DNA from: DATMER01 sp963741305
GTDB taxonomy: Bacteria > Acidobacteriota > Thermoanaerobaculia > Multivoradales > UBA5704
Direction: 5' to 3'
DNA: 64,000 bases
Assembly (NCBI GenBank): GCA_963741305.1
Contig: CAVUHL010000003.1
Span: forward strand, 2,914,001-2,978,000
Shown piece after piece: positions 1 through 7,530 of this stretch. The position numbers and the translations under genes were made by a program. The number at the start of each line of letters is the position of its first letter. Position 1 is the stretch's first letter. The notes below the pieces were generated by a model. The model saw only the letters and a program-made list of their open reading frames with translations, had not been told where the DNA came from and searched no databases.

Positions 1-251
1 AGCTCGTAGTCGATCTCGTGCGCCGCGGACCGGACCGGCGGAGGCGGTGGTGCCGCCGACGGCATCGCCGCCCCGAACGCGGAGGCGAGCTCCGGCTGGC
101 TGGTAATGGGGACCCAGTTGGCCATGCCCTCGGAGAAAACGTAGGCGTCCCGCCCGAAGCGGCCTTGGCGGATCGAATCCTGCACCTCGACGGTGGACCA
201 CGGCCCCTGCTGCTGCCCGCCGATGGCGACGTACCAGAATCTGTCGTTCAT
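1..251 (-). CDS. GYF_2-domain protein, probable AIM24/TIGR00266 family (3' end outside window)
   Basis: The visible 83 residues begin at an ATG (249-251) preceded by a GAGGGAGG ribosome site. Residues 5-55 look like a GYF_2 (DUF4339) domain: WYVAIGGQQQGPW, then a second half ending EGMANWVPI. A Pro/Ala linker follows, then HEIDYEL just before the window edge. That peptide resembles the opening of AIM24/TIGR00266 proteins, which are often fused to GYF_2, but only seven residues are visible. The GYF_2 call is firm; the AIM24 part is inference. The protein is probably cytoplasmic, since no signal peptide is seen. Confidence 0.6.
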   Translation of the reverse strand, partial: MNDRFWYVAIGGQQQGPWSTVEVQDSIRQGRFGRDAYVFSEGMANWVPITSQPELASAFGAAMPSAAPPPPPVRSAAHEIDYE

Positions 252-290
252 GGGTTTGCTCCCTCCCTCGCGGAAAGTCTATCAGGCCCC

Positions 291-368
291 CCTGGGACCG
301 CCGGCATCTTGCCGGCTCCGAGCTTTTTTCCTTTGGAGTGTGGCCGGCAGGATGCCGGCGGTCCCAGG
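291..368. repeat. REP-like long palindrome
   Basis: Two 26-base arms (291-316 and 343-368) are reverse complements with one mismatch, separated by a 26-base loop. The arm core is GGGACCGCCGGCAT followed by GCCGGC. It lies between divergent genes, directly ahead of the phospholipase D-like gene, and would fold into a strong hairpin. It resembles dispersed REP/MITE-type palindromes. No T-run follows it, so it is not a clear terminator. Confidence 0.75.
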
Positions 369-381
369 GTAAACTCCCTTC

Positions 382-1569
382 ATGGCCACGCCCCGCATCC
401 TCTTCCTGCTCTGCTTGATTGCCGTCCCTGCCTCAGCCCAGGAGGTCCTGGAGCTCGTCGAGAGTTTCCCGGTGGAGACCACGCTCGACCATCCCGACCT
501 GCGGGACGCTTACGTGGTCTGGCCCGAGATGATCGACCGGGCGCAGAAGACGCTGGACTTCGCCGAGTTCTACGCCTCGGACGATCCCGCCAACAAGCAG
601 AGCCGCCTGGAGACCGTGACCCAGGCCGTCGAGCGCGCCGCGGCGCGGGGGGTGAAGGTCCGCTTCCTCGCGGAGAAGGTCTTCCAGAAGACCTATCCCG
701 AGCTTCTGGCCCGCCTGGGCGCGAAGGGCATCGAGGTGCGGATCTACGACTTCGCGGCCATCGCGGGCGGCGTGCTCCATGCCAAGTACTTCCTCGTGGA
801 CGGCCGCGAGCTCTACGTGGGCAGCCAGAACTTCGACTGGCGCTCGCTCCAGCACATCCAGGAGCTGGGCGCCCGGGTCATCGAGCCCGACGTGGCCCGC
901 GCCTATGCCGACGTGTTCGAGACGGACTGGGCCCTGGCCGGCGGCGGCGACAAGCGGAACCGCACCCGCTCGAATTACCTCTTCCCTGCCGCCGTAGGTG
1001 ATGCTCAGGTCACGCCCGTGTTCAGCCCGACCGGCTGGCTCCCCGATCAGACGCTCTGGGACCTCCCGCGCCTCGTCGAGATGATCGACCGCGCCACGAA
1101 GACGGTGCGGGTGCAGCTCCTGACCTACAAGACCACCTCCCGCGACGGCTCCTACTTCGACACCCTGGACGCGGCCCTGCGCCGGGCGGCGTCGCGCGGT
1201 GTGCAGGTGCAGCTCCTCCTCGCCGACTGGGGCAAGCGCAAGGGGACGATCGAGGGGCTGCAAAGCCTCCAGGCCATGGCCGGGATCGACGTGCGGATGA
1301 GCACGATCCCTCCGTTCTCCGGCGGCTTCGTCCCCTTCGCCCGCGTGGGCCATGCCAAGTACATGGTGGTGGATGGCCGCCGCGCCTGGATCGGCACCGG
1401 CAACTGGGAGGGGGACTACTTCACCCAGAGCCGCAACGCCGGGCTCGTCATCGACAGCCTCGAGATCGGGGACCGGCTGGACCGCTACTTCGCGAGCGCC
1501 TGGGGCTCGACCTACGCCTACGACGTGGACGCCTGCGCTACCTACGAGCCGCCGCGCGTGGCTGAATGA
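382..1569 (+). CDS. Secreted phospholipase D-like protein
   Basis: The 395-residue product has a signal peptide (residues 1-20, ending ASAQ). Two phospholipase D catalytic motifs of the form HxKx4Dx6GxxN are complete. The first is at residue 133 (HAKYFLVDGRELYVGSQN) and the second at about residue 324 (HAKYMVVDGRRAWIGTGN). Two HKD motifs in one chain form a single active site in this superfamily, which cleaves phosphodiester bonds in phospholipids or nucleic acids. The length and secretion fit an exported PLD or nuclease rather than cardiolipin synthase, because no membrane helices follow the signal. The substrate cannot be told. The 3' end overlaps the convergent phytase-like gene by 28 bases. 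Confidence 0.85.
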   Translation: MATPRILFLLCLIAVPASAQEVLELVESFPVETTLDHPDLRDAYVVWPEMIDRAQKTLDFAEFYASDDPANKQSRLETVTQAVERAAARGVKVRFLAEKVFQKTYPELLARLGAKGIEVRIYDFAAIAGGVLHAKYFLVDGRELYVGSQNFDWRSLQHIQELGARVIEPDVARAYADVFETDWALAGGGDKRNRTRSNYLFPAAVGDAQVTPVFSPTGWLPDQTLWDLPRLVEMIDRATKTVRVQLLTYKTTSRDGSYFDTLDAALRRAASRGVQVQLLLADWGKRKGTIEGLQSLQAMAGIDVRMSTIPPFSGGFVPFARVGHAKYMVVDGRRAWIGTGNWEGDYFTQSRNAGLVIDSLEIGDRLDRYFASAWGSTYAYDVDACATYEPPRVAE

Positions 1570-2639
1570 AGTCTTAAGGCCACGATCTGGGTCTGCTGGA
1601 AGGGCTGGAAGTTGTCGTCGCTCACCAGGACGAGCGTGCGGTCGCCGTCCGGCAGGTCCGGGCCGAAGGCGATGCCCTCGAGGTTGTCCGGGCTCTCGAA
1701 GCTATAGAGGAGGGTCTTGCGGACCGGCGTGTAGCTCTGCCCGGCGAGCGACTCCATCCCCGACACTTCCGTGGCTCCGTCGATGGAGACGTGGAAGAGC
1801 TGGACCTCCATGCCGACGCCTTCCACGAACTCCCTCTCCAAAGCGAGCAGGCCGCCCTCGGGGAGGATCACGAGGTCCACGAGCCCCCGCACACTGAAGC
1901 CGCTCCCCCGCCTCTCGATCGGGTCCAGCACGTAGACGTACTGCGCGGCGGGCAAGTCGGAGTCGTAGCGCAGGAGCCGGATCGGGTGAGTGGCGAAGCG
2001 GGCCTCGTCGGGGGCGTCCTGGGCTAGCGCCGTCTCGTTGCCCGTCCACAGGGTCTGCCCTTGTAGATCCAGCGCCTCGAAGCCCGCGTTGATCCGGACG
2101 CCGCGGCCTGCCAGCTTGTTGGACAGAAAGAGATCGGGCACGGGGAGCGACCGGAGGGTCTCCCCCTCCGCCGAGACTTCGCGGATGGACGGCTCCTTCT
2201 CCGAGGAGACCAGGAGCGTGCCCTGGGGCGTCAGGGCGAGGCCCTCGCCGTCGAAGGACTTGCCGTTCAGCCCGGCGAGGCGGAGGGCCGACCGCGGCAC
2301 GTCGTAGGGCGAGTCTCCCGCGACCGGAGCGGCGCCACTCTCGGTTACCCCGAACCGCAGCTCGAACACCCGCGCCGGCGTGTCCTCCTGGTTGTCCACG
2401 ATCGCGCGCCAAGCGTCCCCCTCGACCCGGACGAGGTCGGAGAGGCCGCCCACGGTGAGGCCGTCCACCTTGGAGTTGAATGGGATCACCAAGGGACCGG
2501 TGCCCAAGAGAGAGGCGGTATAGGCCGGAGCCGAGCCGGAAGCGGCGGGCGTGGGCGCGCGCCAGCCGCGGTCCGGCACGCAGTTGGACAGAAAGCCGAT
2601 CAGGGAGAGCGCCGCGAGGTGCCAGAGGACTCTCTTCAC
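1542..2639 (-). CDS. Esterase-like/phytase-like (PF13449 type) lipoprotein
   Basis: The start is a GTG at 2637-2639 that overlaps the stop of the upstream glutaminyl cyclase gene (GTGA), indicating translational coupling. The N-terminus VKRVLWHLAALSLIGFLSNC is a lipoprotein signal with the lipid-attachment Cys at residue 20. The remaining roughly 345 residues match the 'esterase-like activity of phytase' beta-propeller family: VDGLTVGGLSDLV near the front, DSDLP in the middle, and the typical end VSDDNFQPFQQTQIVALRL. The enzyme activity of the family is poorly defined. It is the last gene of a three-gene operon and overlaps the end of the convergent PLD-like gene. Confidence 0.75.
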   Translation of the reverse strand: MKRVLWHLAALSLIGFLSNCVPDRGWRAPTPAASGSAPAYTASLLGTGPLVIPFNSKVDGLTVGGLSDLVRVEGDAWRAIVDNQEDTPARVFELRFGVTESGAAPVAGDSPYDVPRSALRLAGLNGKSFDGEGLALTPQGTLLVSSEKEPSIREVSAEGETLRSLPVPDLFLSNKLAGRGVRINAGFEALDLQGQTLWTGNETALAQDAPDEARFATHPIRLLRYDSDLPAAQYVYVLDPIERRGSGFSVRGLVDLVILPEGGLLALEREFVEGVGMEVQLFHVSIDGATEVSGMESLAGQSYTPVRKTLLYSFESPDNLEGIAFGPDLPDGDRTLVLVSDDNFQPFQQTQIVALRLHSATRGGS

Positions 2640-3418
2640 TTCGGCACCAGCTCGACCTCGAACATCAGCGGCCAGTACTTGCCGGTGATCAGGAAGCGCT
2701 TCGTCTCGGGCATCCAGGCGATGCCGTTCAGCACCTCGGCACCCGCCTGATAGTCGGTGGCGTCGAGCAGGCCCGAGGCGTCGATCACGGCCGTGACCTC
2801 GCCGGTCGCGGGATCGATGCGCACGATGTGCTCGGTCTGGTAGATGTTGGCGTAGACCGCGCCATCCACGCACTCCAACTCGTTGAGCTGGGCCACCGGC
2901 GCGCCGCCCATCCGCACGCGGACCTCGCCCACGGACGCGAAGGTCTCCGGATCGCGGAAGGTCAGGCGGTCGGAGCCGTCGCTCATGACCAGCCGGGTGC
3001 CGTCGTGGCAGAGGCCCCAGCCCTCCCCGGTATAGCGCATCTCGCCGGTCTTCTCGAAGTCGGAGAGGCGGTAGACCAGCGCGATGCCCTCCTGCCAGGT
3101 GATCTGGATGAGCCGGTCGCCTACCCGCGCCAGCCCCTCGGCGAAGTACTGACGCGGGAGCTCCACGCGGCGGCGCACCTCGCCGGTGGCGGGGTCCACC
3201 TGCCGCAGGCTGGATTGACCATACTGGCCGGCGCTCTCGTAGAGCTGGCCCTCGTGCCAGACCAGCCCCTGCGTGTAGGCGGAGGTGTCGTGCGGACGGG
3301 TGGAGATCACTTTGACCGCGAGCCGCTGCGGCCCTTTAGCAGGCGTGGGGGTCGGAGCTGGCGTTCCCTGGCCCGGCGAGCAGGAGGCGGCCATCAGCAG
3401 GACGGTGAGCAGCCTCAT
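2636..3418 (-). CDS. Glutaminyl-peptide cyclotransferase (secreted, bacterial/plant type)
   Basis: The 260-residue product starts at ATG 3416-3418, overlapping the upstream protease stop by four bases (ATGA). It has a short signal sequence (MRLLTVLLMAASCSPG), possibly a lipoprotein signal with Cys13. The body is a five-bladed propeller of the QC family: STRPHDTSAYTQGLVW, GQSSLRQVDPATGEV, NELECVDGAVYANIYQT, and the end VLNGIAWMPETKRFLITGK. This family converts N-terminal Gln to pyroglutamate, protecting exported proteins. Coupling to a secreted metalloprotease suggests modification of exported substrates or of the protease itself; that is inference. Confidence 0.88.
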   Translation of the reverse strand: MRLLTVLLMAASCSPGQGTPAPTPTPAKGPQRLAVKVISTRPHDTSAYTQGLVWHEGQLYESAGQYGQSSLRQVDPATGEVRRRVELPRQYFAEGLARVGDRLIQITWQEGIALVYRLSDFEKTGEMRYTGEGWGLCHDGTRLVMSDGSDRLTFRDPETFASVGEVRVRMGGAPVAQLNELECVDGAVYANIYQTEHIVRIDPATGEVTAVIDASGLLDATDYQAGAEVLNGIAWMPETKRFLITGKYWPLMFEVELVPK

Positions 3419-5901
3419 CCGCCCCACGAGCAGCCGCTCAATCCGCCGATCGGCTGGCCCGGCGGCGGCTCCGGCGGCGCGGGCAGCCGGGCAGTGTCTT
3501 CCGGCGGACCCAGCGGGCGCTCCAGATAACGCTGGATCTCGCCGGCCAGGAAGGCCCCGTGCGCGTCCGTCCCGGCCAGGCGCTGGCGAAGGGAGCGGAG
3601 CGTGCCATCCACCCGCGAGCGCACGGCCGGGGACGAGGCCGGATCGCTCGACAGGCCGATCATCCGCCGCACCACGACCCACTGGACCGTCCGCCGCAGC
3701 TCCGCCCGCCGCGCGTCCTCCTTGCCGGATGTGAACGTGGACTTCGTCAGCGCGTCCAGCACCTCCTCGAAGCCGGGCAGCTTGGGATCGCGGCGGTGGA
3801 AGTCCACCATGCGAGCGGCCCGCTCGGGCTGGAGCAGCCCCTGCACCGCCATGTCCGCGGCAGCGGACGCCGCGGCGAGCGGATCGAAAGCCGGGGCCGC
3901 GGCGGTGGGGAACATCTCCACGTTCGGCTCGTAGCCTGCCGGCCGCGGAGGCAGCACCGCGAGCACGCCCTCGGGCAGGTCGAGCGCCTCGGGCTCCATG
4001 GCATCCAGGATGGCGGCGAGCGCCTTGCGCTGCAGCTCGCCCTCGACCGGCTTGACCGCGGGCTGGCCACTCCCGCCGGCATCGCGCACCGCGTAGGTGT
4101 AGTCCAAGCCGCCCACGACCTTGAGGGCACCGTCGAGCTGGTAGCGGTGATGGAAGTAGACCGGCACCAGCACCTCCTGCAGCAGGGCCAGGGGCCGTCC
4201 CTGCGCGATGTTGTGCTCGCCGAAGCGGGAGAGCCCGATCCGGCGCACGGCCAGGGCATGGCGCAGCGCCTCGATCACGTCGGGGCCGTTGTCCCAGAGG
4301 ACCGCCCTTGGGTGTGCTGCTCCCGCCGGCCGCGCATCCTCGTCGGTCAGGAAGACCAGCCCGCGCTTGATCGCGTCCCGCATCAGGGCGTCCTGGGCCG
4401 CGGCCTCGTTCGTGCCCGGCGGGTGCTGGCCGTAGGCCCAGCGGATGGCGAAGACGTCCCACTCCCCCACTCCCGTGCCGTAGGCCTTGGAGAAGTCGAG
4501 GTTGCCGTCCGGGGTGATCCCCACCATCGGCGCCGGGTAGTCCATGACCGAGGCGCGCCCGTAGGTGCTGGCTGCGAAGTTGTGCGACAGGCCGAGGCTG
4601 TGCCCCACCTCGTGCGCGGCGAGTTGGCGGATGCGCCAGAGCGCGAGCTGCACCGGGTCGTCGGCTGCGCCCGTGCCGGTCTTCTCCGTACCGGCGAGCC
4701 CCTCGAAGAGCAGGCGGTCCTGCCGCACGCGCAGCGAGCCCAGGGTGACGCTCCCCCGGACCACCTCGCCGGTGCGCGGGTCGATGACCCCGCCGCCGTA
4801 GGACCAGCCGCGGGTCGAGCGGTGGACCCACTGGACCACGTTGTAGCGCATGTCCAAGGGATGGATGCCGGGCGGCAGCACCTCGACGCGGTAGGCGTCG
4901 ATGAAGCCGGCCTTCTCGAAGGCTTCCTTCCACCAGCCCGCCCCCTCGACGAGGGCGGACCGCACCGGCTCGGGCGCGCCGGAGTCGACGTAGTAGACGA
5001 TGGGGTTCTTGACGCGCGAGCGCTCCGCCGTGGGATCGACCTTCTCCAGGCGGTGCCGGCTGATCCAGCGCACGTCGATGGGCGCGTCGAGCGGCGCCGC
5101 GTAGTTGTAGAAGTCGATCCCGTACGAGCCGGAGCGCGGGTCGTACGCCCGCGGCTGATAGCCCGGCTCCGGCAGCTTCATGAACGAGTGGTGCTGGACC
5201 ACGGTCATGGTGCCGGGGAGCGGCGCGGTCTGGGTGACGAGCGGCCCCGGCTCGGGGGAGGAGTAGGTCAGCAGCGACTCCAGCTCCACGTTCTCGGGGA
5301 AGGCCAGGCAGTTGTCGAGGTCGGCGACGCTGCGCGCGGGGTCGAGCTGCCAGCTCCCCTGCCCGGTCTGGCGGAGCTGGTTCACGACGCCATGGGCATC
5401 GCGGACCAGGAAGCCGGTGATGTCGACCAGGGCGCGGCCACCGGGATCCTCGGCGGCGATCTCGCCGGCCCAGGCAATCGACGTGGCGAACGACTCGCGC
5501 ACCGCCCGCAGCTCCTCCGGGTTCTCGGACAGCGCCCGGAAGCTCAGGTTCGGCTGCTCGATCAGGAGCCGTCCGCCGACGCGGCGCAGGTTGACCACCG
5601 AGAAGTTGCCGATCTGGCCGCGGTCGAGCCCCACGGGGTTGGAGCCGAGGCCGGTCCGGAGCGCCTCGGTGAAGAGGTAGCTGCCGATCTCATCCGATCC
5701 GGCCTTGGCGGCAGGCACTTCCAGCCAGACCTTGCCGGCCTTGCGGTCGAGCCAGATCGTCAGGAGGCCGGCGCGGCGCTCCATGCCGGCCGTCTTCACG
5801 GCGACGGTGGGAGTTTCCTGGGCCTCAGGAGCGGGGGGAGCCGCCGCGGACGGCAGGGCGGCGAGGGCAAGGAGAGCGGCAAAGAGGGTTGAGCGTCTCA
5901 T
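3415..5901 (-). CDS. Secreted zinc-dependent metalloprotease (DUF4953/DUF5117 type)
   Basis: The 828-residue product has a signal peptide (MRRSTLFAALLALAALPSAA). The catalytic zinc motif is the extended metzincin form HEVGHSLGLSHN (HExxHxxGxxH) at about residue 450, followed by a Met-turn candidate in SVMDYPAPMV. The N-terminal 200 residues match DUF5117-like regions, and the C-terminus ends in a Pro-rich tail. Such proteins are exported endopeptidases typical of Bacteroidetes and Acidobacteria. It is the first gene of the operon, with ATGA overlap into the cyclase gene. A 21-bp repeat array lies directly upstream (5911-6163) where its promoter should be. Confidence 0.9.
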   Translation of the reverse strand: MRRSTLFAALLALAALPSAAAPPAPEAQETPTVAVKTAGMERRAGLLTIWLDRKAGKVWLEVPAAKAGSDEIGSYLFTEALRTGLGSNPVGLDRGQIGNFSVVNLRRVGGRLLIEQPNLSFRALSENPEELRAVRESFATSIAWAGEIAAEDPGGRALVDITGFLVRDAHGVVNQLRQTGQGSWQLDPARSVADLDNCLAFPENVELESLLTYSSPEPGPLVTQTAPLPGTMTVVQHHSFMKLPEPGYQPRAYDPRSGSYGIDFYNYAAPLDAPIDVRWISRHRLEKVDPTAERSRVKNPIVYYVDSGAPEPVRSALVEGAGWWKEAFEKAGFIDAYRVEVLPPGIHPLDMRYNVVQWVHRSTRGWSYGGGVIDPRTGEVVRGSVTLGSLRVRQDRLLFEGLAGTEKTGTGAADDPVQLALWRIRQLAAHEVGHSLGLSHNFAASTYGRASVMDYPAPMVGITPDGNLDFSKAYGTGVGEWDVFAIRWAYGQHPPGTNEAAAQDALMRDAIKRGLVFLTDEDARPAGAAHPRAVLWDNGPDVIEALRHALAVRRIGLSRFGEHNIAQGRPLALLQEVLVPVYFHHRYQLDGALKVVGGLDYTYAVRDAGGSGQPAVKPVEGELQRKALAAILDAMEPEALDLPEGVLAVLPPRPAGYEPNVEMFPTAAAPAFDPLAAASAAADMAVQGLLQPERAARMVDFHRRDPKLPGFEEVLDALTKSTFTSGKEDARRAELRRTVQWVVVRRMIGLSSDPASSPAVRSRVDGTLRSLRQRLAGTDAHGAFLAGEIQRYLERPLGPPEDTARLPAPPEPPPGQPIGGLSGCSWGG

Positions 5902-5910
5902 GCGGCCCGG

Positions 5911-6163
5911 CAGTTTAACACCTGGGTGCCGCCAACCAGTGGGTAGACCCTGCCAACCAGTGGGTACGCCCCTCCACCCGCCCGTTTGGACTCTCTACCC
6001 AATGGGTAGGTTCCTCTACCCTCGCGTTTGAATCCTCCTACCCCGCCGGTAGGCCGCTCTACCTGCTCGTTGAGCCGCTCCAACGAGTGGGTAGGCGCCT
6101 CTACCCACTCGTTGGAGCGATCTACCCGCTGGGTGGATCCTTCCAACGGCTCGTTTCTCTATC
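5911..6163. repeat. 21-bp-period degenerate tandem array 1
   Basis: About twelve units start at 5911, 5932, 5953, 5974, 5995, 6016, 6038, 6059, 6080, 6101, 6122 and 6143, a period of 21 with a single 22. Several units contain a dyad with a three-base centre, for example CTACCC-AAT-GGGTAG (5995) and AACG-GCT-CGTT (6144). Some units are reverse complements of others: CCAACGAGTGGGTAG at 6080 mirrors CTACCCACTCGTTGG at 6101. The array fills the space between the end of the proline-rich gene and the start of the metalloprotease operon. No stop codon interrupts the minus frame, which reads as heptapeptides. Confidence 0.9.
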
Positions 6164-7433
6164 CCGGGGGCCTGTCCGGCTGCCGCGACCGCGACCGCAG
6201 CATGGGCCGCGGCGCGTTGGGGTTCCCAGCCTCCTTGTAGTAGACCGTCAGCACCGCCCGCCGTTCGTTGGCGGAGCGGTTCTCGAACCCGGCGGACACG
6301 GTGGTCTTGCCGGTGCCGTCCCGGAAGAGCAGCGGGTCGATGGGAAAGCGGGCATCTCCCGGGGGACAGTCCTTGCCCGCCTCGCAGTTGACGGGGGCAG
6401 TTCCTCCGGCAGCGGCAGCGTCCTGAACCTCATAGCGGTAGCCGATGTAGCGCGAATTCGGGGGCAGCTCGAGCCGCAGCATCTGGCAGCCGGCGGGCAG
6501 CCCGGTCACATCCCGGCGAAGCAGGGATTCCCGCAACCCGCCTCCGCAGCCCGTGGTGCCCGCGGCGGGCGGCGCGACGACTTCGACGGAGAGGGCCGAT
6601 TCGCCCGGCTTGCACTCGGGGCAAGCTGGCTGCGTGCCCTGAGGGGCCGGCGCGGGCACGGGGCGCTGTGTGGGTGGCTGGGCAGGACGAGGCACCTCTC
6701 TCATCGGCTCCGGCTGGGGTACCGGAGGAGCCGGAGTCGGCGTCGGCGCGGGAGCTGGCGCCGGAGCAGGAGGTTCGGGCCGAGGCTCGGGCCTGGGTGC
6801 CGGAGGCGGAGGGGGAGGGGGAGCCTCGCGCTCGATGGGCATCGGAGTTGGCGGCGGTGTCACCGTCTGGGGTATGGGAGCGGGAGCCGGGGCCTCGCGC
6901 TCCACGGGAGCCGGCGCCTGTTCCTCCGGCTCCGGCCGAGGCTCGGGCTGCGGCGCAGGAGGTATCGGAGCCGGCTTGGGCCTGACCGGCTCGGACGGGG
7001 GAACCGCCGCGGCGACCTGCCGCGGGGGTGGCGCCGCGCCGCCGCGGGCACGCGCCAGCTTGACGTCCATCATGGACACGGCGCCCGGCACGTTGTGCTG
7101 GACGGCGTTGACCAACTGCGGCTTGCCGTCTGCCCGCACCAGGATTTCGGCGCGGTAGGTCATGGCTCCCTGACGGCTGACCTCCACGCGCCAGTGCCCC
7201 TCGGCGAGCGACCCGATCACGGCCCGGCCGCGGCTGTCGAGCGGGACCGGAGCCGGCCCGTCCGAGGGCTCCATGTCCAGGTACTCCAGCCGAACCTCGC
7301 CGCCCGCGGCGGGCTTGCCGCCGTCCTCGGCCCGTACCTCCAGGGATGCCGGACCCATCCAGAGTTGCGCCTGCGCCACGGATGCCGTGAGCAGGAGAGC
7401 AAGCAGCAGGGTTCTTCCAATCGAAGCTCGCAT
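6159..7433 (-). CDS. Secreted proline-rich protein of unknown function
   Basis: The chosen ATG (7431-7433) has an AGGACAGG ribosome site; a GTG six codons upstream is the alternative. The 424-residue product has a signal peptide (MRASIGRTLLLALLLTASVAQA). An N-terminal beta-rich domain (about 25-120) is followed by a 150-residue Pro/Ala/Glu linker (PxPxPEP repeats). The C-terminal domain of about 140 residues contains several Cys (CPEC, GCGGG, GCQML, NCEAGKDC). The linker would span envelope layers or keep the two domains apart. The domains are not recognised. Its 3' end touches repeat array 1. Confidence 0.7.
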   Translation of the reverse strand: MRASIGRTLLLALLLTASVAQAQLWMGPASLEVRAEDGGKPAAGGEVRLEYLDMEPSDGPAPVPLDSRGRAVIGSLAEGHWRVEVSRQGAMTYRAEILVRADGKPQLVNAVQHNVPGAVSMMDVKLARARGGAAPPPRQVAAAVPPSEPVRPKPAPIPPAPQPEPRPEPEEQAPAPVEREAPAPAPIPQTVTPPPTPMPIEREAPPPPPPPAPRPEPRPEPPAPAPAPAPTPTPAPPVPQPEPMREVPRPAQPPTQRPVPAPAPQGTQPACPECKPGESALSVEVVAPPAAGTTGCGGGLRESLLRRDVTGLPAGCQMLRLELPPNSRYIGYRYEVQDAAAAGGTAPVNCEAGKDCPPGDARFPIDPLLFRDGTGKTTVSAGFENRSANERRAVLTVYYKEAGNPNAPRPMLRSRSRQPDRPPG

Positions 7434-7490
7434 CGGACCTGTCCTTTCCACGGACCCGCCGACCGATCCGCGGCCTCATTCTACGCCGCC

Positions 7491-7519
7491 TTGACTGCAA
7501 CGCATTGCATTCATAGGAT
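7491..7519 (+). promoter_or_regulatory. Sigma-70-type promoter for the DEAD-box helicase
   Basis: TTGACT (7491-7496) and TAGGAT (7514-7519) are separated by 17 bases. Transcription would start about five bases ahead of the helicase ATG at 7531, giving an almost leaderless mRNA. This fits the lack of a good ribosome site there. Confidence 0.5.
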
Positions 7520-7530
7520 GTAAGGCTCGA

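Noticed and set aside
3559..5892. Long open frame on the plus strand (777 codons)
   Set aside because: It lies antisense to the complete zinc metalloprotease, has no domain or ribosome site, and is the expected by-product of high third-position GC.
5898..6240. Heptad-coding frames on both strands of array 1
   Set aside because: Both frames follow from the 21-base period and palindromic units. Neither has a start signal or non-repeat domain.
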